Source: Akebia trifoliata
Taxonomy: Eukaryota; Streptophyta; Magnoliopsida; Ranunculales; Lardizabalaceae
Assembly (NCBI GenBank): GCA_017979445.1
Contig: CM030713.1
Coordinates: 27,943,934 to 28,007,933, forward strand
Direction: 5' to 3'
DNA: 64,000 nt
A program made the position numbers and the translations under genes. The notes beneath the pieces were generated by a model. It did not search any database. It had not been told where the DNA came from and saw nothing but the letters and a program-made list of their open reading frames with translations. Shown piece after piece: positions 1 through 11,049 of the stretch (the stretch's first letter is position 1; each line of letters starts with the position of its first letter).

Positions 1-751
1 TTCAATTTCTTTGAATCTCATCATCAATTCATCGTTTTCAACATCACCTTAATCCTTTTTTAGAATTAACATGTTGAAGATGACTGATTTTAGGAAGAAA
101 AATCAAAGGGTTTTTATTATAAGACATGGGCATTGATGTCATTTTCATTAGATTATATGGAAGACTGAGGTCAAGAGGGGTATGTCATCAGTTTGAAAAC
201 ACGTGAGGTAACTCAACTTCTACATATTTTTTTGACTCTTTAAGCCAATCATAAAAAATGATCGGACAACACTGGCCATCTGATTTTTAGCAGTTTTTCC
301 AAAAGATCAGAAATAGTATGGTTAGTGAAGCACGGGAAAAAGTTCTATGGTCAGTTGATCAGGTATCAATCATTTCAGCTTTGGCATTTGAGAATGATGA
401 TGCCATCAAAAGGTGTATCATACTATTAAGGTCACACATCATATTATCATGCATCATGAGTACAGTATCACTTTTCATGGATGAAAAATCTCTTAAATGG
501 GACCATCAAGAGTTCTAAAACCTTGCATGTGAAATAAGTGTACCATATAGTTCACAAGTACATAGTCCTTTAGCCCAACTTGGTGGGCTTCCTTAAAAAT
601 CTGTATTATAAGGGAGAAATTAATGGGATAAAAATTTGTTATTTAAAAAAGATTATGAAAATTCTACTAATATGTATCTTGTGTTCATTTATTTATTTTT
701 ATGACAGGCATGTCTGAACTTACGTTCGACTAGAGGGATAGAAATAGCCAG
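1..751. other. No gene recognised
   Basis: AT-rich sequence. The 66-codon open frame at 318-518 shows no recognised similarity and no gene structure. A G-box CACGTG lies at 200-205. Confidence 0.5.
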
Positions 752-1000
752 GGTCGGAGCTAAGGCATATAGGTCCCTCCCCGGGACACGTCGGACCAGA
801 AGAGCCAAGGCATATGATCCCTCCCTCGGGTTCAAGGAAATACTGCACATAACACGTACTGGGTTGGGCTGGAGCTAAGGCATATAAGTCCCTCCCTGGG
901 GCACGTCGGATCAAAAGACCCAAGGCATATGATCCTTCCCTCGGGTTCAAGGAAATACTGCACATAACACGTACTGGGTTCAAGGAAATACTGCTCATAC
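752..1000. repeat. GC-rich tandem repeat, unit 115 bp, two copies plus a partial
   Basis: Copies share GAGCTAAGGCATATA (757 and 872), GGCATATGATCC and CAAGGAAATACTGCACATAA. A third short piece, CAAGGAAATACTGCTCAT, follows at about 980. The open frames here on the - strand follow the repeat and look non-genic. Confidence 0.8.
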
Positions 1001-2184
1001 TGGGGTATTGGACTCACAACCTATGGACTCTCACCACTTATTAGATCCAAAATTGCCATTGAGCCACCCCCTTGAGGTTGTATCACGTATTCATTAGTAA
1101 TATTATTCAATCTATGATGTAATTGAATCAAATATAAAAGAAAGAAAAAAAATATTCAATTTAACTTTAGAATAAAACTTTGAACTCATAATTTTTTTTA
1201 AAATATATGATCAGATATGTATTTGAAATTTTACAATGGGTTAAATAAGTCCAAATGGACAACTAATTTGACTCCACTTCTACAATAATCAGATTTACCA
1301 AAAATAGTAAAACTTCTCAAAAATAATAAGGAAAGTTAAAATGGTCTCAAACATATAGTTAAACCCAAAATATAAACCCAAAATATAGACCCAAAAATAG
1401 TAAAGCTTAACTTGAATCTAGTTTGTTATTTTACAACATTAATAGTGGGCATTTGACACAAATAAACTTTCAAATGTGAGTCAATGTCCTTTGATTAGGT
1501 AGGGAGATTCATAAAACCTTTAAATTATTAAGGAGATGTTAATGGAAGCTTCGGATGTTTTGAAACGAATGTATTTTTTTTTTTTTTGTAAAAAAATTTA
1601 GAGAACTTTTATTGCACACCAAATTTTGCTAATGTCACTTCAATTTCAACTACGGATAAATGCTACATACTATAATTTCCCAATTTTTTCTCAAAAAACT
1701 TATTTGGTAAGAGAATTCATTATTAATCTTAACTCTCAAACGAGGAATTACAAGTCAGACTTTTTTACATTAAAAATAATTATCTATTTATTGTGTATTC
1801 ATCTTTTTTTCTCTCTCATAAAAATTTGTTTCCCTCAATGGCTACCCGATCGGTATTGGGTATTAATTTATAGGGTCGACTTTGGTTCCAAGGATCTCAT
1901 ACTCAGAACTAAATTAAACCAATAAGAACTAGAACTGAAGTTTTATCTAGGTTTCGATTCTGGGTAAATGAGGAAACGAACCAAAATCGATTCGTTGAAA
2001 ATGAATTCCTTTATGGGAAAATTGACTTATCATCAAATTAATCTAAATCATACTTTGATACCAAATTGTTAGAATCGAAGTCCAGTAGACCCATCATTTA
2101 TACCAACATCATGTCTCTAAAGAAGATGTATTCTCTCTAAGTAAAACCTTGTTCTAAAACACCAACACAATGATTTGAACCCCC
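1001..2184. other. No gene recognised
   Basis: AT-rich. Around 1595-1660 there is a half copy of the hAT-type MITE end (AGAGAACTTTTATTGCACACC). The 99-codon open frame at 1626-1925 begins inside that piece and is low complexity, so it is not called. Confidence 0.45.
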
Positions 2185-2362
2185 AAGGGTCAGTGACACA
2201 GCCAGGACCATGCCTCAAAAAGTGGAGGTCTTGAGTTCGATTCCCCCTTTGGGATTTATCCCAGAAATTACCTGGTTCATAATTAGGGGAGGGGATTGCA
2301 CATGCCCCAAGAATTAGTCAGGTGTTCTAAGAGGCTCGAAAACCTCGGTTTAAAAAACCCCA
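2185..2362 (+). mobile_element. tRNA-type SINE (probable)
   Basis: Contains a good pol III B box (GAGTTCGATTCCC, about 2230-2244) preceded by an A-box-like GTCAGTGACACAGCCAGGA at the expected spacing. The 3' end reads GAAAACCTCGGTTTAAAA. No clear target duplication. Confidence 0.5.
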
Positions 2363-2579
2363 ATGGTTCGAATAATAAGAGAGGACCATAATCCTATAAT
2401 ATTTTTACCATTATGCCATCCATTTTAATTTGTTCAAACCATGATTACAACTTATTCATATTCATCATCATTTTATTTATCATTTGGGTGGGATCTTAGA
2501 AACAAGAAGCTTTTGTTAGACTATCGATCCCACAAGAAAATCTTAATTTTATAATTTGGTACCCATCTTTTTGCAAATT

Positions 2580-2737
2580 TGCTCCCGAGTTATTTGAACT
2601 CTATTTTTTATTATTTATCACTAAGCCTATTTATAATGAGTTAAATAACTAAGTGCTAGATGATTTGAACCCCGGTCTCTAGTATCATCGCCCAAAGACT
2701 TATATTACCAACTAAGCTAGTTGGCAACTTCATTGAA
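2580..2737 (-). mobile_element. tRNA-type SINE, - strand (probable)
   Basis: On the - strand, A box TAGCTTAGTTGG and B box GGGTTCAAATC are spaced as in a tRNA gene. Not a functional tRNA gene, since acceptor-stem pairing is not seen. Confidence 0.5.
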
Positions 2738-3284
2738 ACTCTATTAATTCTTAAATGAGGCTGTTAATATATATGTGCCCTAAGGACACGCCTTAATATG
2801 CATTAAATATACCTCCAAAATTTAGTTTACTACCCAAAATATCTTTTACCTAACAAAAAAAAACCCTTGAAGAATTATTTCTAAGGTGTTTTAAATGCAT
2901 CTTAATGGTGCCCTTAGGGTATACATTAACAAAACACCAGTCTAAATAACTTTGTAATTAAGTAGTAAGTGCTAAAAACATTACTAATAACAAAAACTAG
3001 GTTGGATTTTTTTTTTGTTGGACACTTTATTTAAATTTTTTTTTTTTTTATAGTTCACACTTGAAGATGATTTTTATTAGAGTATCTTTATTGGCAACCC
3101 AACTTTTACATATTACACTCCAATTTCTTATATTATTTATCATACCCTAATTAAATATTAAAACACAATTTCATTCATACATTACGGAAGTTTGGTTCAA
3201 GTTATTACTTTAATATTACAAAGCATTATTATTAGGATTAAGCCCATATAAAATTCTAAATCTAAATATATATATATAATAAAG

Positions 3285-3394
3285 AAAGTTTCTATTGGCA
3301 CCCAACTTTCACTTATTCTCATTCTTTACTTCAATTTAATTTTAAATTCTAAGTTAGGTGTAATAAGTAAAAGTTGGGGTGCCAATAGAAGTTG
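3285..3394. mobile_element. Small TIR MITE
   Basis: Arms TTTCTATTGGCACCCAACTT and CTTCTATTGGCACCCCAACTT-like sequence (reverse complement) with TTACTTATT inside. A related half element lies at about 3085-3125 (TTTATTGGCAACCCAACTTT). Confidence 0.55.
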
Positions 3395-5264
3395 GGTTAT
3401 AAGTGATAAAGAAGAATAGGACGGAATTGATGGTCACGTTCACGTACACGTCATAGTCAGCTGATATATGCTCAAACAGTGAATCAGGCGGCGTTATCAC
3501 TTCGATTAGATGCATCTGTGATCTGCCAATCAGAAGTTGATGAGATGGGATGGGATGGAATAAGATGTGGGGGCCCACTTAAAAGTCTGTCGTGTCTTAG
3601 TTTTGTTTTCTAAAACAGTCCAATCCACAACTCATCGTACTTTAATAAGTCAAAAGCTTCTCACACTATCCATAAAGCAAAACCAAATCATATTAAATCT
3701 GACGCTTTCAGAGCCACGTAGGATCGAAATGTCTACCCTCTAATGGAGTTTATCCACAAAAGCAAGAATTCCATAATAAAATTAAAATTGTATCCTCAAG
3801 GTTTCACCAAAACGGTTATTATTATTTTTCTTTATAGAATAAAAATTATAAACCTCTTGTCCACATTGAGAGAAATAAAACAACCATTATCACTTCAGCC
3901 CAACAATAGTACAGTATAATCTAAAGTGCTTCCTTTAAAGAAGTATAGGACCTTCAACCTCTAACCCCGAAATTGTTTGGATTGAGTTTTCCTCGTAAAG
4001 AAAAATTAGTCTTAAATTTCACTTTTAACGTCCAAAATAATTTTCAATATATTTGTTAGAGTTAGACTCAAGTCATATAATTAAGGTTGTCTTTTAAGTG
4101 TTTATTTCCCCTCTTTTTCAAGTTGATTTTGTTTGGTAGATAAGTTTATAGCTTTGGGTATATGGGTCCTATCAATATATACATATATATTTTCTAGGAC
4201 CCATGCCCTGATTGCCATACTCCCAATCACTTGTAACTATATGCCTTCTAAGCTTGGATTTGATCCGTCATCATCACTTGAATTTTTGTGGTTCTTGAGA
4301 TTTGTCAAGATCCCTTTTTATAAGGCTTTTCTTGTCATCAATGATTCTTTTTTTGTGTGTTGGAATTATCCTCGTCTAGGGTCTAACTGATAAATTTGGG
4401 AGTCCATCTCAAAACTAATTGGCAATGAGTGGAGAGGCCCAAGAACTTAGAAGGAGAGAGACTAGGTAATAGGTGTTCGATGTGGGACTAAACTTAACAT
4501 TCCCTGTGTGAATGCGATCTTTCTTGGTAATTTGTTTATCTTTCTAACTATGTAAAATTAATCAAAATATGTCAAAACATAAAATAATCAATGTGAAACA
4601 TTAAAACTCAATATTTATTGATTAAAGAGATTAAAAGAAAATAAATCATCGATTCTCACCACTAGCCCTAATTATGGGTTTAGCTAACAATCTTCATGCG
4701 AAATGATTCAAAAAAACAACCATCTAAAACCCTATTAAAAAATAAGCTTGATAGAGTGATAACTTAGAGTAGAAGAGAAAGAAAAAAGAAAAAAAAAAAG
4801 AAAAAAGAAAAAAGAAAAAAGAAAAAGAAGAAGTATTAGGAGATGCTTGTTCAAATCCTAATATAGTGGAAACATGAGAGAAGAGCCAGAGTCGTGGAAA
4901 TTAAAAAAATAATAATAAAAATTGGAGGAAGAAACTAAAAAAAAAAAAAAAGTAAGAGAGAAAGTAGAAGGGGATAGGTAGGAGAGAGAATGTGAGCGAG
5001 AAAATAGAGGAAAAAAAATGTGGAAGAGAATGAAAGAGACCAATTAAAAATTGAGGCCACTCACACGTAAACTACTCCTTTTCTTCAAGACATGTTTCGT
5101 TTGTGACTTTGTTAGAAGAAAAAAGTTCTTACTCTACCATATTGCATATAATATTCTTGTTCACTCTCAAAATTTAGAAACTAATTTTAATTTGGACTAA
5201 AGGCATTGGTTTTGTCGGTTCTATACTATTTTTTTATGCAAGTATTTCTAGAATCAAACTCAAA
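3395..5264. other. No gene recognised
   Basis: AT-rich spacer apart from the solo LTR at 4388-4499. It also contains an A-rich (GAAAAAA)n stretch near 4780-4830. Confidence 0.45.
4388..4499. mobile_element. Solo LTR of the same miniature LTR family
   Basis: A 112-bp TG...CA sequence that aligns along its length to the LTRs at 28756 and 28922 (TGATAAATTTGGGAGTCC, AATTGGCAATGAGTGGAG, GTGGGACTAAACTTAACA). No matching target duplication is seen, so it may be a truncated element. Confidence 0.7.
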
Positions 5265-6285
5265 GGGCCCGTGTGGATACAAAAGTCAAAAGTACTTAGA
5301 ACATAAGTACTTCTAGAAGTACTTTTTGAAGTATTGTCTGAAGTAAGTGAATAACTGTTGTGTGTTTAGATGTAGGTTCTGAAAAGTATTGTCATAAGTA
5401 CTTTTGATATAGTATTTGAGAACTATTCTGAATTTTATTAAAATGGATCAGAATGCCATTTAAGTATTAGTTACTATTTTTAACATTATAACTCAACAAA
5501 TTATGCTCCAAAAGAAATAAAAGCAGTTAATGTTTTTATCAATAAAAACTTAATATAAACACCCAACAATTATAAATAAATGAAAGATATTGTGAGCAAA
5601 TATATACAACTACTAAAAATATGAAAACTTTTACCACATCAATAGATAATAAAATTTGTATGTAATTATTCACATCAATTTTGCAAAAAGAAAATTTCAA
5701 CCATGGTTGTAACCTTCATGGATAAATCATTGAATGAATACTTGGGGGAGCTAGAAATCCAAATTCAAATGCTACACTAAAAGGCTACCACCACATCAAT
5801 GGATAGTAATATAATATTACTCAATTACATTTTTGAGGGTATACTTATAATTTTCAAAATTTATAAGGAGCATACTTGTCCCAAATGCTAGACCAAAAGG
5901 CTACCACCACATCAATGGACTATATAATATTATTGCAATTACATTGTTGATGGTATGATTGTAATTTTCAAAATTTATAAGGGACATACTTGTCCTAAAT
6001 GCTACACTAATAATATAATATTATTCCAATTGCATTTTTTAGAGTAATTTTTAAAATTTATGAATGGCATACTTGTCCCAATCTCGTTCTTTTAAAATTT
6101 AGTGTTTTGTGATTCCGCGCAAGAGTAGTTTAGAGAAGTAGCACCATCGGTACTTTGTGAAAAAGTATCAAAATGATTGCAAAGTAAAGTAGTTCTCTTT
6201 AGGAGCTATTTATCAAACACTCTTAAAGTGCTTCTCACCCCCTGCAAGAGTCAGAAGCACTTAAAAAAGTCAATCCACATAGGCT
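5265..6285. mobile_element. hAT-like non-autonomous element, 1.0 kb
   Basis: Ends GGGCCCGTGTGGATAC and AGCCTATGTGGATTG (reverse complement), with CTCAAA flanking both sides. Plant hAT elements often start this way. Subterminal AAGTACTT-type words (AGTACTTCTAGAAGTACT near 5308) repeat. The interior has a 115-bp tandem repeat. No transposase. Confidence 0.65.
5768..6082. repeat. Tandem repeat, unit about 115 bp, 2.7 copies
   Basis: Copies start at 5768, 5883 and 5997. The first two share AAGGCTACCACCACATCAAT, and all contain ATACTTGTCC near the end. It lies inside the hAT-like element. Confidence 0.8.
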
Positions 6286-7691
6286 CTCAAATTCCACTTA
6301 GGTGCGGATTTACAAGAATTTTCCAATTCTATGGAACAATGAGTTATTGTGACAGATGTCAATGACAAATAGAAAAAAGTTCGCTACTATTACCCCCCAC
6401 ATGGGCAAAATCTTGGCTCCACCTCTAATTCCACTAATTATCTTGATTTGAAAATGGTCTCAACTCTCCATAACTCTATTAGTGTAGTGTTTCTTTTTTA
6501 CACTACATTGCAAATCTTGAGTTGGATGTGGAGGTAAGTTAGCAATCAATATAAAATTTCGTCACCTCCTGAGGTAATCCTCATGATTATGCACAAATTT
6601 GAAAGGAAGAATGAGAATTTTTTTCTATCCATCCTAAGTTTTTAGGATAAGGCTTCATTATTGATGAGAAATATGGTCCCATTGTACGCGCATTGTGGTC
6701 TGCTCAACATAGTACCATCACAATAAAAAAGAAAGATGATGCATGCATGCACGTGATGGTGCAGTTCTTCTAAATTAGTGTTTTATGCATATATTCTTTT
6801 CTCCTTCTTTTTCCCCTTGTGACATCAATTATCAATATGATATAACCTTCTTTCTTAATAAGAGTTGATACAAGCCCCCAATCTTAAAGTACATCATTAT
6901 TAATTTACATTATAAATTAGGGACAATGACTATGGACTCTTTATTAAGAATATATACTAAATAGTCCTATAATAAATAATAATACTGTTTAAGTCCTACT
7001 TAATAAAATATTAATCTATTAAGGATCTTTTGAAGATTTTTTCAAGAAAAATATCTGAAATACCCTTTTAACGACTTTACATAGTGATTTCATCTAAAAC
7101 TGTGTTGAGTCAAATAAAAAACTTGATCAATTTATTTATTAAAAATTATTCATATATTCAATATAATCTTATTTGACTCGACCTAGTAATTTTTGAGTTT
7201 AATCAATTCAATGGACATTCAAGTTGAATTTTAAATTTATGTAGTAACTATTTAAAATTATTTTTATATTTTAATAAATCTAATATACGTAGACCAAATC
7301 AATTTGCTAGTGATGGAGATCATCATCATCTCTGTGAGTTAAAGATTACTAATTTTGAGAAGAGAAAACAAGGAATTTCCCCCCTCCTCCCTGTTTAGAT
7401 TTATTTTTCATTGATCTATAAGAGATAATCATCGTCAAGGAGTATGCCATTAATTTTAACATATAGAAGTACCTCAAATATTTATTTGAACCTCAAAAAT
7501 AGTTGAAAGGGTCATTATGGTATTTTTGCTTAAAAAATTCTTTTTAGACTAATATTTGATAAAGTGAGTACTAAAGAGTTCATAACTTTTTAGAAGGGAC
7601 TTTTTGGTACATATTTTTAAAAAGAATTGGTCTTTGTATTCACTGTCCCTATAAATTAAATTACTTAATATAAAGCATGGATGATAATGAC

Positions 7692-7936
7692 GATGATGAT
7701 CTAAGAATTTTGTTAATGATAATGTAACATGTGTGAGATGTGGGGCAACACCCACAAGGCAAAGATGATGTAGGGGTTCATAATATGTGATGTTATGTGG
7801 TCACTAACTTGATGATGATGATTTCTAAGAATTTTTTTAATGGTGACATAACATTTGTGAAATGTTGGGGAACACCCACTAGGGAAAGATGGAGATATAA
7901 GGGGTCCATGATAAGTGATATGTTATGTGGTCACTC
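7692..7936. repeat. 122-bp tandem duplication
   Basis: Two diverged copies (about 7692-7811 and 7812-7936) share GATGATGAT, CTAAGAATTTT, AACACCCAC and GTTATGTGGTCACT. Confidence 0.75.
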
Positions 7937-8332
7937 AATAGCAATAGTTGCTTTTAAATATGATCAAACCAAATTTTGTGCTCCCTACTTGATTACGACT
8001 TATGGGTGTATCACAGAGAGGTCGATTATAACCAGTTCCTAGGTGTGGGGTATAGTATCATGGTCGAATTTCTCTGTACATGGTGCACCCAAAAGCCTTA
8101 GTAAGGTTTCGAGCCTGACTAACATAGTTTAGAGATTTTCAATTTTTGATACATGAGTAAATGATAATTAGAAGGTCGCATGTGCAAATGCACATGTATC
8201 AATTTTTTGGGTTTTTATTAAAATGACTCTAATTATATTAAATTTAGATATAAAAGTGGAGGCATTTATAACCATTAAAATTTGGGTGTCGAACCACTTC
8301 TACTTCACCTTCTTTCATTATAATAGTAAAGA

Positions 8333-8571
8333 TGTTATGAGTCATGGTTTTAAAACTTGTTTTGACATCTTGTCTCGTTCATGAACAAGATCGAATCGTC
8401 TTGGACGAATTTTCAATACATTTGAGTCGTTTCGTTCAACAATGAGAAAAATGAATTGTGATTTTAAATCTCGTCCGATACATTTGACTTATCTGTCTTG
8501 TTGGTGAATGATATCGAAACGTATCGGACGAGTCGTCTCAATCGAGATTTAAAATCATGTTATGAACTCAT
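8333..8571. mobile_element. Palindromic non-autonomous element, about 240 bp
   Basis: Inverted ends GTTATGAGTCATGGTTTTAAAA and TTATGAGTTCATAACATGAT (reverse complement), with AAATCTCG-type words near both ends. The interior has repeats of TCGTC/TCGGACGA. Family not identified. Confidence 0.45.
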
Positions 8572-9169
8572 AATCTTACTTTAATATAGATCTCTATTAC
8601 AATCCTTAGGTTCTCACCAATTGATCCTAAATTCAAGGGTTACGACAATCTTGATTTATAACTACAAAATTAAATGCACTTCGAGCCTTTAAGGTCAATC
8701 CCGTTTGGTGAACAACATCAAACACATATTTCATAGGGATCAATATTTAGGTGGTAGAGATTCATTATAGAGCATCTCTAGGTAATATCTTGTAATATCT
8801 GCTATTAGTTTGATGGGCAGTAACAAATAAATTGAGGCTAATGTTATTCGTACAAAAATGCCTACGAAAGAAAAGAGCTAGCAATTTCTCTTTTTTCGCT
8901 TTTGAGGGTGTCGACAAGAAAGCGATGGAAGTTGTGGGTTATCGTCGAAGTTGATGTTATCAAACGCTGTTAGTGACGAAATTGACGCCATCAATATTTC
9001 GTTAGGAATAAAAATGATAGACGGACAAAGATCCTTCTATGTAAAATTACTGAAATGGACATATGATTTTAAAATATGAAAATAACATTCCAATGATTAA
9101 TGCATATAACGTATGTTTACACTAATAATTAATTTTTTATTTTATTTTATTTATTAATTATTAATTTTA

Positions 9170-9282
9170 GAGAGTTACTATTACCACATCAACTTTTACT
9201 AATGCCACGTCAATTCTTAGGTTAAGAATTGCACAAAATTTGGTGTGGGTTAGCAAAAATTGGTGTGGCAATAGCAATTCTC
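9170..9282. mobile_element. hAT-type MITE, 113 bp
   Basis: Flanked by a perfect 8-bp target duplication TAATTTTA (9162-9169, 9283-9290). The ends GAGAGTTACTATTACCACA and GAGAATTGCTATTGCCACA (reverse complement) are inverted over most of its length. Confidence 0.85.
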
Positions 9283-9647
9283 TAATTTTATATAGATAGC
9301 TCCAGAGAGATTCTGCCATTCTCTGTGAACTTGTACTTATTTTGTTAGATTCAACAATGGGAATTGTACCCTAAAAAATATGAAAAGATGGATAAAAAAG
9401 GGGACTAAGGTATTATATCTCATGAAAAGAAAGAAGCATCTTTTCCCCCAAAATGTATTACAAGGATCCTTTGGGATTTAATGAGTGTTTTGCAGACCAG
9501 ATTTTACTTCTCACAGAACACCACAAGTGTCGATTAAGTGAAATGGGATTGAAAAGACACTTGGAGTTCTGCAATAGCATAAGTGCGCTCAAAAGAACTT
9601 CAATTTCCAAGAATATCTAATATTGTTTTTAAGTTAAAAATAAAAAG

Positions 9648-9755
9648 ATAGCTGCTCTTGCTACACCAACTTTTACCAATGCCACACCACTTCTTATGCA
9701 AATTTACACCCAGTTGGTGTGACGTTAGTAAAAGTTGGTGTGGCAATAGTAACTC
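9648..9755. mobile_element. Second MITE of the same hAT-type family
   Basis: Inverted arms contain CACCAACTTTTACCAATGCC and CACCAACTTTTACTAACGTC (reverse complement). The right end GAGTTACTATTGCCACACC matches the copy at 9170. The flanking duplication is unclear (AAAAA-rich). Confidence 0.65.
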
Positions 9756-10287
9756 TAAAAAAAAAAAATCTTTAATCTACACAGTTGTAGTGACGTTAGT
9801 AAAAGTCACCTTTATTATATGTTTTCAAAATAGATAAAGAAAAATAAACAATTATTCACTGCAGAGAGAGTATTCGTAAATTCAATTACTATATAAATGT
9901 TGGAATCAAATAGCTATAAACTACCAATCAGGTGATATTTGGAGTCTTATCTTAATGTGAGCTCCTTGGATGCCTATAACCATATGATGTGTGTAAGACC
10001 TATATATGATATGTGGAGTTTGCTGAGAGAAGGAAATGCCCTTCAAGGCACTAGTTTGTTGTTTTTCTAAACACAAATAGCTTGATCTCACCCTCTGTAA
10101 TGTCTTTTGGAATAGTTTTTGGACCCATGTAACAATCACATAGGTGGATCTTTTGGTGGACCAATACATACAAAATTGTTTGATTAATTATTTATAGTTA
10201 TTAGATTTAGATAATTTTTCATAATGGATTACTATTCATTGATTTAATCAATTTTTCTTTTTACTAAAATCAAATGTTTTATGCCAT

Positions 10288-10329
<42 letters not shown>

Positions 10330-11049
10330 ATAAATGTATATAAATGTTAACCAAGCAAGAATTTGTATTAATAAAGAGATCCAAATTTATATATGCCTAG
10401 GGTTTGGGACCCATTTGATCTCCAACAAACGCTCATTAATGAAATTCCCTTGCTTAGTAAAAAAATGGTTCAAATATAATGAGGCTAATGGCCTAGATTG
10501 AGTCTCTCTCTCTCTCTTTCTTTGCTAATCAAGCAAGGATTTGGATTCAAAGAGGAAAAAATTACAAATGCCTTGGGTTATGGAGACCCATTTGATCTCC
10601 CACATAGGCCTTCAAGGCAAACATAGGTAAGTTAAAATAGAAAAGGTCTCAGAAGTACAAGTTTGTGATGCATAAACAGCTACAAGCATCAACTGAGCTA
10701 TTTGCCTCTAAAAACATGTCTGATGTCCCACTCGAGTTGATGCAGAATGGATAAACTTTTGGTAACAATAAATTCCAATTTCCATCAATCATACATTTTA
10801 TGCTATTATAAATTAAAAACTCATGGTTCCAATAGTGTGTTTCTCTCAATTAGTTTAATCGCATTCCAACTACAGTCATACCTATTCAATTTGGACAAAT
10901 TTAAATTTATTAAAAAATTGAACATTTTTATAATTATTTGGATCACGTTCATAGATTTATATAAAAAGATTACATAATCGGGAAGTAAATAACTAAACAA
11001 ATTTTGTTACAAAATTTGATTGGACTACCAATTCGAGCTGATTTTATCA
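9756..11049. other. No gene recognised
   Basis: Contains CT tracts and two diverged copies of a phrase around CCCATTTGATCTCC (about 10409 and 10588), so part of it is an old duplication. Open frames of 66-82 codons have no recognised similarity. Confidence 0.45.
10294..10323. repeat. (CT)n microsatellite
   Basis: About 15 CT units in upstream gene-free DNA. A shorter CT run follows near 10503-10519. Confidence 0.9.

Larger units (their letters stand above)
6286..9169. other. No gene recognised outside listed repeats
   Basis: AT-rich sequence with the duplication at 7692-7936 and the palindromic element at 8333-8571. No exon or pol signature seen. Confidence 0.45.
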
